Notes under the pieces: generated by a model
The model's database searches: none
What the model saw: only the letters and a program-made list of their open reading frames with translations
What the model was told of the DNA's origin: nothing
Translations under genes and position numbers: made by a program
In this document: positions 47,150 through 57,071 of the stretch, one piece after another
How the letters are laid out: each line of letters starts with the position of its first letter
Numbering within the stretch: the stretch's first letter is position 1
Assembly: GCF_020268605.1 (NCBI RefSeq)
Contig: NZ_CP084222.1
Span: forward strand, 682,001 to 746,000
DNA: 64,000 bases
Direction: 5' to 3'
Origin: Arsenophonus apicola
Lineage (GTDB): Bacteria > Pseudomonadota > Gammaproteobacteria > Enterobacterales > Enterobacteriaceae

Positions 47150-48490
47150 CTATTTGCTTGAATCGCGACAAAAAAGTGCCATAGACTCAAGATGACTAGT
47201 ATGCGGGAACATATCTAACATCCTGACACTTATAAGTTGATAACCGGCCGTAAGTAATTGTTTACTATCTTTTACTAATGTCGTTAGGTTGCAGGAGATA
47301 TAGACAACCCGTTCTGGCTTAAATTTGATAATATGTGGCATTACGCCTATAGCCCCAGCACGGGCAGGATCTAATAAAATTTTGTTAAAACCCATTTTTG
47401 CCCAAGGGTGGCAATCTATGTCACACTCAAGATCAGCTTGATAAAACTCATCATTAGTTAATCGATTTAAACTAGCGTTATAACGCCCTTGCGCTACCAA
47501 TTCAGCAACGCCTTCAACACCAACAACAGAATGAACATGACGTGCGATGGGCAAGGTAAAATTACCCATGCCACAAAATAGATCCAACACCCTATCTTTC
47601 GGCTCAAGCGCCAACCAATCCAACGCTTGAGCAACCATTTTTTTATTGATTTCGGGGTTTACTTGAATAAAATTTTGCGGATCAAATGTCAATTTCATAT
47701 TCTCAATAGAATAATAAGGATCACTATCATTACTTGCTGAACTAACAAGTTTAAGCCGATTAGCACTATTGTCGACCAAATAAACATTGAGATCATAGCT
47801 TCTGGCAAAAGCAGTTAATAACATTTTATCATCAGTAACTAACGGTTTAAGATGACGTAAGATAACACTTACACCGTTATCCGCATTAACAAGCTCAACA
47901 TGTCCTAAGTGTTTAACTGCTGCCAATTTGTTTAAACAGTCAGCAACAGGCAGTAATAATTTTTCTAGTTCTGGTTGTAATACAGGACACATTTTCAGTT
48001 CTACCAACACATTTGATTGGCTTTGGCGAAATCCCATTTGTAAACGACGTTCTGACTGTTGGTAGTGGAGACCAAACCGCGCTCTACGGCGATATCCATA
48101 CTCAATGCCTGCGATAACCGGCAATGATTTTACCGTTCTTCCCGTTGCTCCTTGAAATAAATATTCTAATATACTGGCTTTAGCCGCACGTTGAAGAGTT
48201 GGCGTCACATGTTGTTGTTGACAACCGCCACAGATGCCAAAATGACGACAAAGCGGCACCACCCGCTCAAGACTATCAGTCAATCGTTTGCTTACTTTTG
48301 CCTTGGCAAATTGTCTTTTATCTTCCGTAAGTTGAATTTGTGCTTGCTCACCTGGAAGTAAATTAGTAATGAAAATTGTTTTTCCTTGATAATGCGCGAC
48401 ACCTTGGCCCTGAGCGTCAAGACTTTCAGCTATTACTGTCAAATTATCGGGCTTAACTTTACGCTGCCTGGAAGAATAAAATTGTACCAT
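47150..48490 (-). CDS. rlmD: 23S rRNA (uracil-1939-C5)-methyltransferase
   Basis: 446 residues (E. coli RlmD 433). It methylates U1939 of 23S rRNA. An N-terminal TRAM domain (about 15-75) is followed by the 4Fe-4S cysteines in PLCRHFGICGGCQQQH with a fourth in MCPV, the SAM-binding motif VLDLFCGMGNFTLPIA and the catalytic Cys in VYISCNLTTL, with the base Glu in HLESMALF at the end. It lies 13 bases before the relA start, an operon arrangement as in E. coli. barA, its divergent E. coli neighbour, is absent. Confidence 0.96.
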   Translation of the reverse strand: MVQFYSSRQRKVKPDNLTVIAESLDAQGQGVAHYQGKTIFITNLLPGEQAQIQLTEDKRQFAKAKVSKRLTDSLERVVPLCRHFGICGGCQQQHVTPTLQRAAKASILEYLFQGATGRTVKSLPVIAGIEYGYRRRARFGLHYQQSERRLQMGFRQSQSNVLVELKMCPVLQPELEKLLLPVADCLNKLAAVKHLGHVELVNADNGVSVILRHLKPLVTDDKMLLTAFARSYDLNVYLVDNSANRLKLVSSASNDSDPYYSIENMKLTFDPQNFIQVNPEINKKMVAQALDWLALEPKDRVLDLFCGMGNFTLPIARHVHSVVGVEGVAELVAQGRYNASLNRLTNDEFYQADLECDIDCHPWAKMGFNKILLDPARAGAIGVMPHIIKFKPERVVYISCNLTTLVKDSKQLLTAGYQLISVRMLDMFPHTSHLESMALFCRDSSK

Positions 48491-49033
48491 ATCATTAAGG
48501 TGTAAAATTTTGTTAGTCTATTAATTAAAGAAACTGCCATCTCATATATTGAGGAAAATTAAATTTACTTTATTCATTTTCTCAATGAGAGATGAAGAAT
48601 AGTATCACATATCAAAGCAATTGATGTAAATTATCTACCATTAAATGTTAGTTGTTTGTAATTTAAAGGAATAAAACAATAGATATTTTTATTTTTGTAA
48701 AAAAATAAAAATTAAAAACAAGGCAACAAATTCTCCAAAAAAATAAACCACGATAATATTGTCAAATAATGTTATAACTTTATAACATAATAAAGTTTAT
48801 TTAAATTTCAATTTCTAATTTATGTTATAACTAATTTAATAATAATTTTTAATAATTAATATTATCAAAATCACTTTGATTAGATAAATAGAAAAATTTA
48901 AATGACGATTATCTTCAAACTCAAAACGTTTTTCTCTTAACAAATTTTAGATGTATATTTAATTAATAGACATAGTCTAAAGCATTACTCAAAATATTTC
49001 CCAATATGTATTCAAGCAATGCTTATTTTGATT
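48491..49033. other. Intergenic stretch, nothing recognised
   Basis: Very AT-rich (runs such as 48700-48900 are nearly pure A/T) with no coding signal. It likely marks genes lost between rlmD and dgt compared with E. coli. Confidence 0.5.
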
Positions 49034-50560
49034 TTAATTTTTCACCGTAAATTTTCGATATTCCTGATAAGCGTAATGATCAGTCATACCACTAATATAG
49101 TCTTGTATAAGACGAGCTCGATAATAAAATTCTAATATATCTTTTTCTATCTCATCATTTGTACAAATTCCTTCAATCGCTTCTCCATAAGCCAAACAAT
49201 GTTTAGTTGATAATTTATGCAATAGGCGGGTTTCGATGAAATATTTCTTATGATATCTATCTTGATAAAGCTGAGTAAAATCGGCGCGTGGCATTAATAA
49301 TAAAGGACGATAGAAATTTAGTAAGCCACTAATTATTCGATAACCTTGTAATTCTAATTGTTCAACTTCGTGATGAGTAAATACATATTTATAGGCAACA
49401 CCTTTCAATACCTCCAATAGATGATGTTCATCACTTTTATCTTCTAATAAGGCACTATTAAAACTTCCAGCATAAATTTCAGCTAAATGTTTAATAAAAC
49501 GATGGGCACTATAGGATGCCAATTTACTAATAATATTAACTCTAAGATACATAAAAAATTGATCTTGCTTGCTACGCCTAGTTTCATTGTGATTAATACT
49601 TTTATAAGCTTTTTCTACCGTCTGTTCAAATAAGTCACCTTTTGCTTTTTTACCTGTTTCCAACCAACCTTGCCGTAAATATTCCAACAATTGATCAACA
49701 CTAAAAATACCTTTTTCGACCGCATCATCTAAATCGGCAATGCAGTAAGAGATATCATCTGCCGCTTCCATTATGTAACAAAGCGGGAAACGACAATATG
49801 GCTCCATATCCAATTGACGGTACAACTCTTTAATAAAACTATCTTCCGACCAAAAATAACCCGGTTTTTTGGTTAAATAATCAAAATTTTTAGGAATTTC
49901 ATCCAGTTGATAAGCACCTTGGGTATATTTTAAAATTGATCCAATTTGGGCATAAGTCAGGTTCAATTTTAATAATTGATGGATCATCCTAAGTCCCTGG
50001 GCATTACCTTCAAATTGACAGAGATCTTTACGCAATTGGCTACGAAGCAAATCCTTGTTAGGTTCATTTTTTAACTGAAGAAAATTAATCTGGCACTGAT
50101 CATTAGCCTTTGATTTAGTAGAAATAAATTCCGCGTCAAGTAATGTTGAAAACCAGCTCTTAATGGCTGCTTCACCAAAATGGCCAAAAGGTGGGTTACC
50201 AATATCATGCATCAAACACGCCATTTCAATCAAACTTTCAAACGCATCAACTCGCTCAGACAGACCATAAGTTGCCAGCAATTTCTTCTTTTTTAATTGA
50301 CTGATTACGGTCTTTGAAATAAAACGACCAATTTGCTGCACTTCTAATGAATGGGTTAAACGACTGCGAACCGCAGCATTTTGTTCTAAAGGAAAGACTT
50401 GCGTCTTCTGTTGTAATCGACGTATGGCTGCAGAATTAATAATGCGTCCCCGATCGCTTTCAAATTGACGATTAACTTGTTCCTCATTCTTGGTATCAAC
50501 ATTGTAATCACTATATTTACGCAGAAAATTGAGCTTTTGCCTAAAATCAATCTTGGACAT
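49034..50560 (-). CDS. dgt: Deoxyguanosinetriphosphate triphosphohydrolase
   Basis: 508 residues (E. coli Dgt 505). It cuts dGTP to deoxyguanosine and triphosphate as a hexamer. The HD-domain metal residues are visible in RSRLTHSLEVQQIGR (H), CLMHDIGNPPFGHFGE (HD), then MEAADDISYCIADLDDAVE (D). ATG 50558-50560 is preceded by aggagggg, a strong ribosome site. It is divergent from mtnN, the E. coli arrangement (dgt/mtnN). Dgt also restricts phage in some bacteria; no such context is seen here. Confidence 0.96.
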   Translation of the reverse strand: MSKIDFRQKLNFLRKYSDYNVDTKNEEQVNRQFESDRGRIINSAAIRRLQQKTQVFPLEQNAAVRSRLTHSLEVQQIGRFISKTVISQLKKKKLLATYGLSERVDAFESLIEMACLMHDIGNPPFGHFGEAAIKSWFSTLLDAEFISTKSKANDQCQINFLQLKNEPNKDLLRSQLRKDLCQFEGNAQGLRMIHQLLKLNLTYAQIGSILKYTQGAYQLDEIPKNFDYLTKKPGYFWSEDSFIKELYRQLDMEPYCRFPLCYIMEAADDISYCIADLDDAVEKGIFSVDQLLEYLRQGWLETGKKAKGDLFEQTVEKAYKSINHNETRRSKQDQFFMYLRVNIISKLASYSAHRFIKHLAEIYAGSFNSALLEDKSDEHHLLEVLKGVAYKYVFTHHEVEQLELQGYRIISGLLNFYRPLLLMPRADFTQLYQDRYHKKYFIETRLLHKLSTKHCLAYGEAIEGICTNDEIEKDILEFYYRARLIQDYISGMTDHYAYQEYRKFTVKN

Positions 50561-50681
50561 TTCCCCTCCTGATGATGAAATATCCCCAACTAATGGACAG
50601 AGTTAACTTTTTTTTGTGTTCAATGTTAAAATGGCACGGATCTGACAACATGTCTAATTAATCAACGGTGAGTATGACACA

Positions 50682-51395
50682 ATGAAAGTTGCGATAATAG
50701 GTGCAATGGAGCAAGAAGTGGCATTATTGCGTGAGCAAATTGATGCTCAGTCTACATTTTCACGGGGTGGCTGCGAAATCTATTGCGGAAAATTTGATGA
50801 TCTTGATATCGCATTATTAAAATCAGGCATTGGTAAAGTTTCGGCGGCAATAGGAACAACCTTACTAATAGAACATTTTGCGCCTGAATTTATTATTAAT
50901 ACTGGCTCCGCCGGCGGGTTAGTACCTACTTTGCAGGTTGGTGATATCGTGGTCTCCAGCCAGGTTTGCTATCATGATGTCAATGTCACTGCCTTTGGTT
51001 ACCAACCTGGCCAAATGGCACAATGTCCGGCCTCATTTAATGCGAATAAAAAATTGATAACGCTGGCCGAAAAATGTATTGAAAAATTGGATTTACATGC
51101 GGTTTGCGGTTTGGTTTGTAGCGGTGATAGCTTTATTAATGGTGCTAAAGAGCTAACCTATATTCGCCAAACTTTCCCTGAGGCCATCGCAGTTGAAATG
51201 GAAGGGGCTGCAATTGGTCATGTATGTCATCAATTTGGTATCCCATTCGTTGTTGTACGTGCAATTTCTGATGTCGCTGATAAAGAGTCTCATCTCTCTT
51301 TTGAGGAATTTTTACCCGTCGCAGCTCGTCAATCAAGCCTAATGGTGCAAGCAATGTTAGCCAATTTAGCTAACTTAAGCCAAAGCAGTAAATGA
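50682..51395 (+). CDS. mtnN: 5'-methylthioadenosine/S-adenosylhomocysteine nucleosidase
   Basis: 237 residues (E. coli 232). It removes adenine from methylthioadenosine and S-adenosylhomocysteine, recycling SAM by-products and feeding autoinducer-2 synthesis. The catalytic Glu of VAIIGAMEQEVALL, the INTGSAGGL loop, the ribose-binding VEMEGAAIGHV and the catalytic Asp in RAISDVADKES are all present. In E. coli mtnN is followed by btuF and yadS; here erpA (opposite strand) comes next, so those genes are missing. Confidence 0.96.
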   Translation: MKVAIIGAMEQEVALLREQIDAQSTFSRGGCEIYCGKFDDLDIALLKSGIGKVSAAIGTTLLIEHFAPEFIINTGSAGGLVPTLQVGDIVVSSQVCYHDVNVTAFGYQPGQMAQCPASFNANKKLITLAEKCIEKLDLHAVCGLVCSGDSFINGAKELTYIRQTFPEAIAVEMEGAAIGHVCHQFGIPFVVVRAISDVADKESHLSFEEFLPVAARQSSLMVQAMLANLANLSQSSK

Positions 51396-51437
51396 GCGAT
51401 TAACAACCTTTTCGGCATGTTAAAATAGCACCTTCAT

Positions 51438-51463
51438 ACTAAGGGTTATCAATTACCCTTAGT
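51438..51463. terminator. Inverted repeat between converging mtnN and erpA
   Basis: A perfect 9-bp stem, actaagggt (51438-51446) with acccttagt (51455-51463). There is no T run on either side, so terminator function is uncertain. Confidence 0.5.
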
Positions 51464-51475
51464 AAGGTTAAGCGA

Positions 51476-51820
51476 TTAAATACTAAATGAAGAACCACAA
51501 CCACACGTTGTTTTCGCATTTGGATTAGTAACCACAAACCGTGACCCTTCTAATCCTTCAATATAATTAACACAACCACCAACCAAATACTGTAAACTCA
51601 TCGGATCAACGATTAATTCCACGCCTTGCTTTTCAATCGTTAAATCCCCTTCATTCATTTTATCATCAAAGGTAAAACCATATTGAAAACCACTACAGCC
51701 TCCACCAGTAATATAGACGCGCAAACGCAAATTGGGATTTTCTTCATCCGCAATCAGCGCTTTAACTTTATTTGCTGCAGCATCAGTAAACTGTATAGGC
51801 AATGCAGTATCATTACTCAT
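51476..51820 (-). CDS. erpA: Iron-sulfur cluster insertion protein ErpA
   Basis: 114 residues from ATG 51818-51820, with ggag 7 bases upstream and the E. coli length (114). A longer frame to 51883 lacks homology. ErpA is an A-type carrier that delivers 4Fe-4S clusters to targets such as IspG. The three conserved cysteines are present (TGGGCSGFQYGF and TTCGCGSSFSI). It is nearly identical to E. coli over the core (FTDAAANKVKALIADEENPN). RlmD and other Fe-S proteins in this window would be clients. Confidence 0.97.
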   Translation of the reverse strand: MSNDTALPIQFTDAAANKVKALIADEENPNLRLRVYITGGGCSGFQYGFTFDDKMNEGDLTIEKQGVELIVDPMSLQYLVGGCVNYIEGLEGSRFVVTNPNAKTTCGCGSSFSI

Positions 51821-52038
51821 TTCTAACTCCAGGCCGACATGCCAATCAATAGACGCAGGAAGCATCAATACTTCACTGGACAAGGGATAATTATCTAACA
51901 GCCGGCCAATTGATTCAAGATCCAGCCTAAATTAACTGATTTTAAAAAATTCCCACTAAATTTGCTATTTGGTTTACTAGCAATACTGCTTTAAGATATG
52001 GCAAAAATTTCTGCTGGACAAATGCTTGGAGTTATTTA

Positions 52039-53322
52039 ATGAGTCAATCTGAAACACTTTACCTAAAAGCTAAAAAATTTATTCCTGGCGGTGTCAATTC
52101 GCCCGTACGAGCGTTTAATGGTGTTGGCGGTTATCCATTATTTATTCAGCGAGCTAACGGCGCTTATATTTATGATGTTGATGGTAAGGCTTATATTGAT
52201 TACGTCGGTTCCTGGGGACCGATGATTTTAGGTCATAATCACCCTGTAATTAAGCAAGCAGTCATCCAAGCAGCAGAAAATGGTCTGAGTTTTGGTGCCC
52301 CTACCGCCATTGAAGTAGAGATGGCAGAAATTATTAATCAACTTATTCCATCCATCGAAATGGTACGTATGGTAAATTCAGGCACAGAAGCCACGATGAG
52401 TGCCATAAGACTCGCTCGCGGCTATACAGGGCGAGATAAAATTATTAAATTTGAAGGCTGCTATCATGGACATGCCGACTGCCTATTAGTTAAAGCGGGC
52501 TCAGGTGCTCTAACCATCGGTCAACCTAATTCTCCTGGCGTCCCTGCGGATGTTGCCAAACATACGCTTACCTGTACATTTAATGATTTAGATTCTGTAC
52601 GGCAAACTTTTGCCCAATATCCGCAAGAAATCGCTTGTATCATTGTTGAGCCAGTAGCAGGTAATATGAATTGTATTCTACCGGAGGCTGAATTCTTGCC
52701 CGGCCTGCGTACCTTATGCGATCAATTTGGCGCGTTACTGATTATCGACGAAGTCATGACCGGCTTTCGAGTAGCCTTAGGTGCCGCGCAAGCACATTAT
52801 CAAGTTAAACCTGATTTGACCTGTTTAGGCAAAATAATTGGTGGTGGCATGCCTGTTGGCGCATTCGGTGGCCGCCGCGAACTGATGGAAAAACTCGCAC
52901 CAATAGGGCCAATTTATCAAGCTGGCACATTATCAGGCAACCCATTAGCCATGGCAGCAGGCCTAGCTTGCCTAACTGAAGTCGCTAAACCCAATACCCA
53001 TAAACGCTTAACAGAGCTGACGACACAACTGGCAAACGGTTTACAAGAAAAAGCGCAACAAGCGGGGATCCCATTGATAATTAATCATGTTGGCGGCATG
53101 TTTGGTCTATTTTTTACAACTGCACCACAAGTTAATTGCTACCAAGATGTTATGCAATGTGATATTGAGAAATTTAAGCAATTCTTTCATTTAATGTTAG
53201 ACGAAGGCGTTTATTTAGCCCCTTCAGCATTTGAGGCCGGTTTCATGTCCGTTGCGCATAGTCATGAAGATATTGAGCGCACAATCAAAGCAGCAAAAAA
53301 TGCGTTTAACAAGATGCAATAA
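52039..53322 (+). CDS. hemL: Glutamate-1-semialdehyde 2,1-aminomutase
   Basis: 427 residues (E. coli 426). It converts glutamate 1-semialdehyde to 5-aminolevulinate, the second step of haem synthesis by the C5 route. PLP enzyme motifs are present: FIPGGVNSPVRAF at the N-terminus, NSGTEATMSAIRLARGYTGR, the Asp of IIDEVMTGFRV and the Schiff-base Lys in LTCLGKIIGGGMPVGAFGG. ATG 52039 has cttggagttattta upstream, a strong ribosome site. clcA (between erpA and hemL in E. coli) is absent. A terminator shared with mrcB follows. Confidence 0.97.
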   Translation: MSQSETLYLKAKKFIPGGVNSPVRAFNGVGGYPLFIQRANGAYIYDVDGKAYIDYVGSWGPMILGHNHPVIKQAVIQAAENGLSFGAPTAIEVEMAEIINQLIPSIEMVRMVNSGTEATMSAIRLARGYTGRDKIIKFEGCYHGHADCLLVKAGSGALTIGQPNSPGVPADVAKHTLTCTFNDLDSVRQTFAQYPQEIACIIVEPVAGNMNCILPEAEFLPGLRTLCDQFGALLIIDEVMTGFRVALGAAQAHYQVKPDLTCLGKIIGGGMPVGAFGGRRELMEKLAPIGPIYQAGTLSGNPLAMAAGLACLTEVAKPNTHKRLTELTTQLANGLQEKAQQAGIPLIINHVGGMFGLFFTTAPQVNCYQDVMQCDIEKFKQFFHLMLDEGVYLAPSAFEAGFMSVAHSHEDIERTIKAAKNAFNKMQ

Positions 53323-53337
53323 TTATTATTAAAGCAT

Positions 53338-53374
53338 AAAAAACCGGCACCCATTTTTAACCTAGCGCCGGTTT
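53338..53374. terminator. Terminator between converging hemL and mrcB
   Basis: An 8-bp stem, aaaccggc (53341-53348) with gccggttt (53367-53374), has an 18-base loop. An A6 run on the left serves mrcB (minus strand). Confidence 0.75.
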
Positions 53375-53386
53375 ACCCACTTTTTA

Positions 53387-55870
53387 TTAGTGTCCAAACA
53401 TCTCTTTTACCCAAGCTGGCGCATCATTACTATTTGTCTGCTGCTCATTTAAATTCAAGTTTGGCTTCAACGATTGTATCCCTAGCTGACATAATGCTTG
53501 AGGATCCTCGGTCCATACTGGCAGAATACGATATCCACAATCTGCACAGTTAAAACTACCATCAGTATTCACTCGCATCTGCGTAATTCCTTCTGGTGGG
53601 CGATTATCCAATGCCAGAGGGGTTTGGTTTTCTAAATAACGACGATATAGTTGTAATGCACCACTTGCACCAGTAAGATTTGTCGGCCCATTATTATCAC
53701 GACCCGCCCAGGCGATTGCCACTTCCTTGCCATCAATACCGGCAAACCAACTATCGCGTAGATCATTGGTTGTGCCCGTTTTACCAGCTAAATGATACTG
53801 AGCAAATTTATTCATTAATGAACGAGATGTTCCCCGCTCTACTACTTGTTGCATACCATACAGTGTTAGATAAGCTGCTTGCGGGGAAACTGCCCGCTCG
53901 GCAGAGGGATAACTTTGATAAAGCTCATTGCCATCACCATCGATCACAGAACGCAATGCCGATAATGACGCTCGATTGCCTCCACCACTGATGGTTTGAA
54001 ACATTTGCGCCGTTTCCACTGGCGTTAAGTTCAATGCCCCTAATAACATAGCGGGCACTTTTTCTATCGCATCACTTGGCACGCCAAGACGTACCAATAC
54101 TTTACTAACCTGTTCCAAGCCTACGCTCAAGCCAATATTTACCGTCGGGATATTCAACGAACTGGCCAAGGCATCAATTAACATGACCTGCCCCCGGAAG
54201 CGGCGATCATAATTTTTTGGTTCCCATATTTGGTTATCAAATTTGACGCTAATTGGCTCGTCTGGTACCCAGGTATTTAAACGAAAACGATCCGGTTCAC
54301 TTAATGCGGTGAGATAAGTCGAGGGCTTAGCCAATGAACCAATTGAGCGGCGAGCATTTAACGCTCGATTAAAACCAGAATATTGTGGTTGCGAGCCGCC
54401 GACCATAGCGCGAACTTCACCATTAATACGGTCAACGACCACCATAGCCCCTTCAAGATCAGGCAACTTACGAGTTTTGCGTAAATCGGCTATCCCATGC
54501 TCGACAGCATTTTCAGCCGCTTGCTGCGAGACCGGATCTAAGGTAGTAAAAATCTTAGCACCGGAAAGGTTATTCACTCTATCACCCAATTTTTCAGTTA
54601 ATTCTTGCCGAACGAGCTGCATAAAGGCGGGTTGAGGTGTTAAAACACCACTTCTGGATTTAACGCCCAAAGGACGAGCACTCAATATATTATACATTTC
54701 ATGATCGATAATTTGGCGCGTTTCCAACAGCTTTAACACTAAATTACGACGCTCAAGGGCCAGTTTAGGGTTACGCCATGGATTATATAGTGATGCGCCC
54801 TTCACCATACCGACTAATAATGCTTGTTGATCAATACTCAGCTCATCGATTGGACGACCAAAATAATAGAGACTGGCAAGAGGAAAGCCCCGAATTTGTT
54901 CATCGCCACTTTGGCCTAAATAAACTTCATTTAGATAAAGTTCAAGAATACGTTCTTTGCTATAGCGAGAATCCATTAAAATCGCCATATAAGCTTCATT
55001 GGCTTTACGTATTAACGTTCTTTCATTACTTAAAAATAAGTTTTTAACTAATTGCTGGGTTAGCGTACTACCACCCTGAACAGTCTTCCCGGCCATTAAA
55101 TTAGCAATAACCGCACGTCCAATAGAATAAATACTTACTCCGTCATGTTCATAAAAATGCCGGTCTTCGGTTTCAAGTAATATTTTGACTAAAGAATCTG
55201 GGAAATCTTCTCTCGGTAAAACTAAGCGTTGCTCATTGTTAGCCGATTGCATCATAGTGATAAGTTTTGGATCAAGCCGAAAAAAACCAAATGAACGACC
55301 ATTTTCCATATTAGTAATATTAGTGAGGCGAGCTTGTTCAAAACTTAATTTAGCTAAAATCTGTTCTTCTCTTTGATCAGGAAAGGAAAATGGCCGGCGT
55401 AACATCTCAATCGTATTATTTTTAACAATATACTCACCAGGTAAAGTAATTTTATTGACCTGACGATATTGCATGCCATCTAATAATCGGATCATCTCTT
55501 CTTTACTGTAATTCATCCCTGGTTCAAGATTAACCATTCGGCCATAAACAGCTGCCGGTAGATCCCAAACTTTGCCATCAAGACGTTCACTAATTTTCTG
55601 ATATAAATAGATACCATAGACACCAATTAACAGTGCCAAGACGATGGCAATTTTGACAAACAACCAAAACCAACGCCATCTATTATTTTTAGCTGGCCGA
55701 GACTTATTGTCTTTATTTGCCATTAGTTCTTCTTCCTCGTTGTCATCAATATCTTCATATGCATAATCATAGTTGTCTAAGCGATTATTTTGCTGAGATT
55801 TTGATTTTTTACCAGTGGGCTTTTTCTTAGATCTGCGCCCAATAGGTTCATAATTATCTTTGTCAAACAT
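53387..55870 (-). CDS. mrcB: Penicillin-binding protein 1B (bifunctional peptidoglycan synthase)
   Basis: 827 residues (E. coli PBP1B 844). It polymerises glycan strands and cross-links peptides at the inner membrane. A Lys/Asn-rich cytoplasmic N-terminus (KKKPTGKKSKSQ, then acidic) leads to one membrane segment (WLFVKIAIVLALLIGVYGIY), the UB2H region, the GT51 transglycosylase domain (LLETEDRHFYEHDGVS with the catalytic Glu, QGGSTLTQQLVKNLFLSNER) and the transpeptidase domain with SxxK (GSLAKPSTYL), SxN (SSLNIP) and KTG (LAGKTGTTNDLRDSW) motifs. The fhu genes and hrpB that flank it in E. coli are absent. Confidence 0.97.
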   Translation of the reverse strand: MFDKDNYEPIGRRSKKKPTGKKSKSQQNNRLDNYDYAYEDIDDNEEEELMANKDNKSRPAKNNRWRWFWLFVKIAIVLALLIGVYGIYLYQKISERLDGKVWDLPAAVYGRMVNLEPGMNYSKEEMIRLLDGMQYRQVNKITLPGEYIVKNNTIEMLRRPFSFPDQREEQILAKLSFEQARLTNITNMENGRSFGFFRLDPKLITMMQSANNEQRLVLPREDFPDSLVKILLETEDRHFYEHDGVSIYSIGRAVIANLMAGKTVQGGSTLTQQLVKNLFLSNERTLIRKANEAYMAILMDSRYSKERILELYLNEVYLGQSGDEQIRGFPLASLYYFGRPIDELSIDQQALLVGMVKGASLYNPWRNPKLALERRNLVLKLLETRQIIDHEMYNILSARPLGVKSRSGVLTPQPAFMQLVRQELTEKLGDRVNNLSGAKIFTTLDPVSQQAAENAVEHGIADLRKTRKLPDLEGAMVVVDRINGEVRAMVGGSQPQYSGFNRALNARRSIGSLAKPSTYLTALSEPDRFRLNTWVPDEPISVKFDNQIWEPKNYDRRFRGQVMLIDALASSLNIPTVNIGLSVGLEQVSKVLVRLGVPSDAIEKVPAMLLGALNLTPVETAQMFQTISGGGNRASLSALRSVIDGDGNELYQSYPSAERAVSPQAAYLTLYGMQQVVERGTSRSLMNKFAQYHLAGKTGTTNDLRDSWFAGIDGKEVAIAWAGRDNNGPTNLTGASGALQLYRRYLENQTPLALDNRPPEGITQMRVNTDGSFNCADCGYRILPVWTEDPQALCQLGIQSLKPNLNLNEQQTNSNDAPAWVKEMFGH

Positions 55871-56171
55871 GGTATAAAATTAATCTTTATTTACTAGTCG
55901 TTTATTATTAGCCCAAGATCTTAATCATAACTTACAGATATTTTTTTCATATATCTCATTAAAACAAGATTTTATCATAATTCAATAATCAACATCCGCT
56001 ACCTAGTAGTTTTATATCCTGATAGTGACCGTTATTACCAAGATCCCATTTAATGAACACTATCTATCCACCAATTTATATTTAAAAGCAACAATTATTA
56101 ACTTATAGTGCTAAACATTGTAGCATTACTGTTGTCTTTAGCCGCATCTATCACTACTGGAGTAGTTACCA
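55871..56171. other. Intergenic stretch between divergent mrcB and sfsA
   Basis: AT-rich with no gene. hrpB and ligT, which lie here in E. coli, leave no recognisable trace. Confidence 0.5.
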
Positions 56172-56876
56172 ATGTATCGGTTTCCGCCACTAAAATCAGC
56201 CCAGTTAGTAAAGCGTTATAAACGTTTTCTCGCTGATGTTATTACACCATCAGGTAAATTACTAACCATTCATTGTGCCAATACAGGCGCCATGACAGGC
56301 TGTGCAACACCTGGAGATACGGTTTGGTACTCAACATCAAACAATGTTATGCGAAAATATCCACATAGTTGGGAACTGACGCAAACACAAACTGGCGATT
56401 GGATTTGTGTTAATACTCATCGAGCAAATGATCTTATTAGTCAATTTGTAGTAGAAAATAAAATTCCGGAATTATCCGATTATGATAACATTAGCCGAGA
56501 GGTGAAATATGGTGACGAAAATAGTCGCATCGACCTTCTACTAACCAAAAAACAGCAGGTTAATTGCTATATTGAAGTAAAATCAGTCACCTTACTAGAA
56601 AACAATATCGGTTATTTTCCTGATGCTGTTACAATCAGAGGGCAAAAACATTTACGTGAACTATCCTTGATAGCTGAACGAGGCGAAAGAGCAGTTTTGT
56701 TCTTTGCCGTACTTCATAGTGGTATAAAGAAAATGTCCGTTGCAAGCCATATTGATTGTCATTATGCTGCTCTCTTACGGCAAGCAACAAATATTGGTAT
56801 TGAAATACTCTGCTATCAGATTAAAATATCAGAAAAAGGGCTATCAATGGATAAAAAAATACCCTTTATTCAATAA
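56172..56876 (+). CDS. sfsA: SfsA family protein (sugar fermentation stimulation protein)
   Basis: 234 residues, the E. coli length. Conserved segments are RYKRFLADVITPSGK, HCANTGAMTGCATPGDTVWYS, SWELTQTQTGDWICVNTHRAN, the DxLL and ExK nuclease-like residues in NSRIDLLLTKK and CYIEVKSVTLLEN, and FPDAVTIRGQKHLRELSLIAERGERAVLFFAV. The fold is PD-(D/E)xK nuclease-like; E. coli SfsA was described as a DNA-binding protein that affects maltose genes, and its biochemical role is unsettled. Next gene is dksA, as in E. coli. Confidence 0.95.
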   Translation: MYRFPPLKSAQLVKRYKRFLADVITPSGKLLTIHCANTGAMTGCATPGDTVWYSTSNNVMRKYPHSWELTQTQTGDWICVNTHRANDLISQFVVENKIPELSDYDNISREVKYGDENSRIDLLLTKKQQVNCYIEVKSVTLLENNIGYFPDAVTIRGQKHLRELSLIAERGERAVLFFAVLHSGIKKMSVASHIDCHYAALLRQATNIGIEILCYQIKISEKGLSMDKKIPFIQ

Positions 56877-57071
56877 ACCAAGCTATTATATTCTTTTAGG
56901 CAAAATTCGTTTTACTTACAAAATAGGCAGAGAACACGTGCATTACCCGGGTACAGTAAAACGAATTGTAAGAACCATTGCCAAGTATAGAGTGTTCTGT
57001 TATTTATAGCGGCCTTAGTTTTTCCCCCTTGTGGGGTTCTTTATGAATATTGCGTGTGTAGGAGAAGCATT

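Noticed and set aside
47137..47190. Extended RelA N-terminus
   Set aside because: It would overlap rlmD; ATG 47136 has a ribosome site and the E. coli length.
56740..57009. Open frame overlapping the sfsA 3' end
   Set aside because: It overlaps sfsA in another frame, has no homology and lies in the dksA leader.
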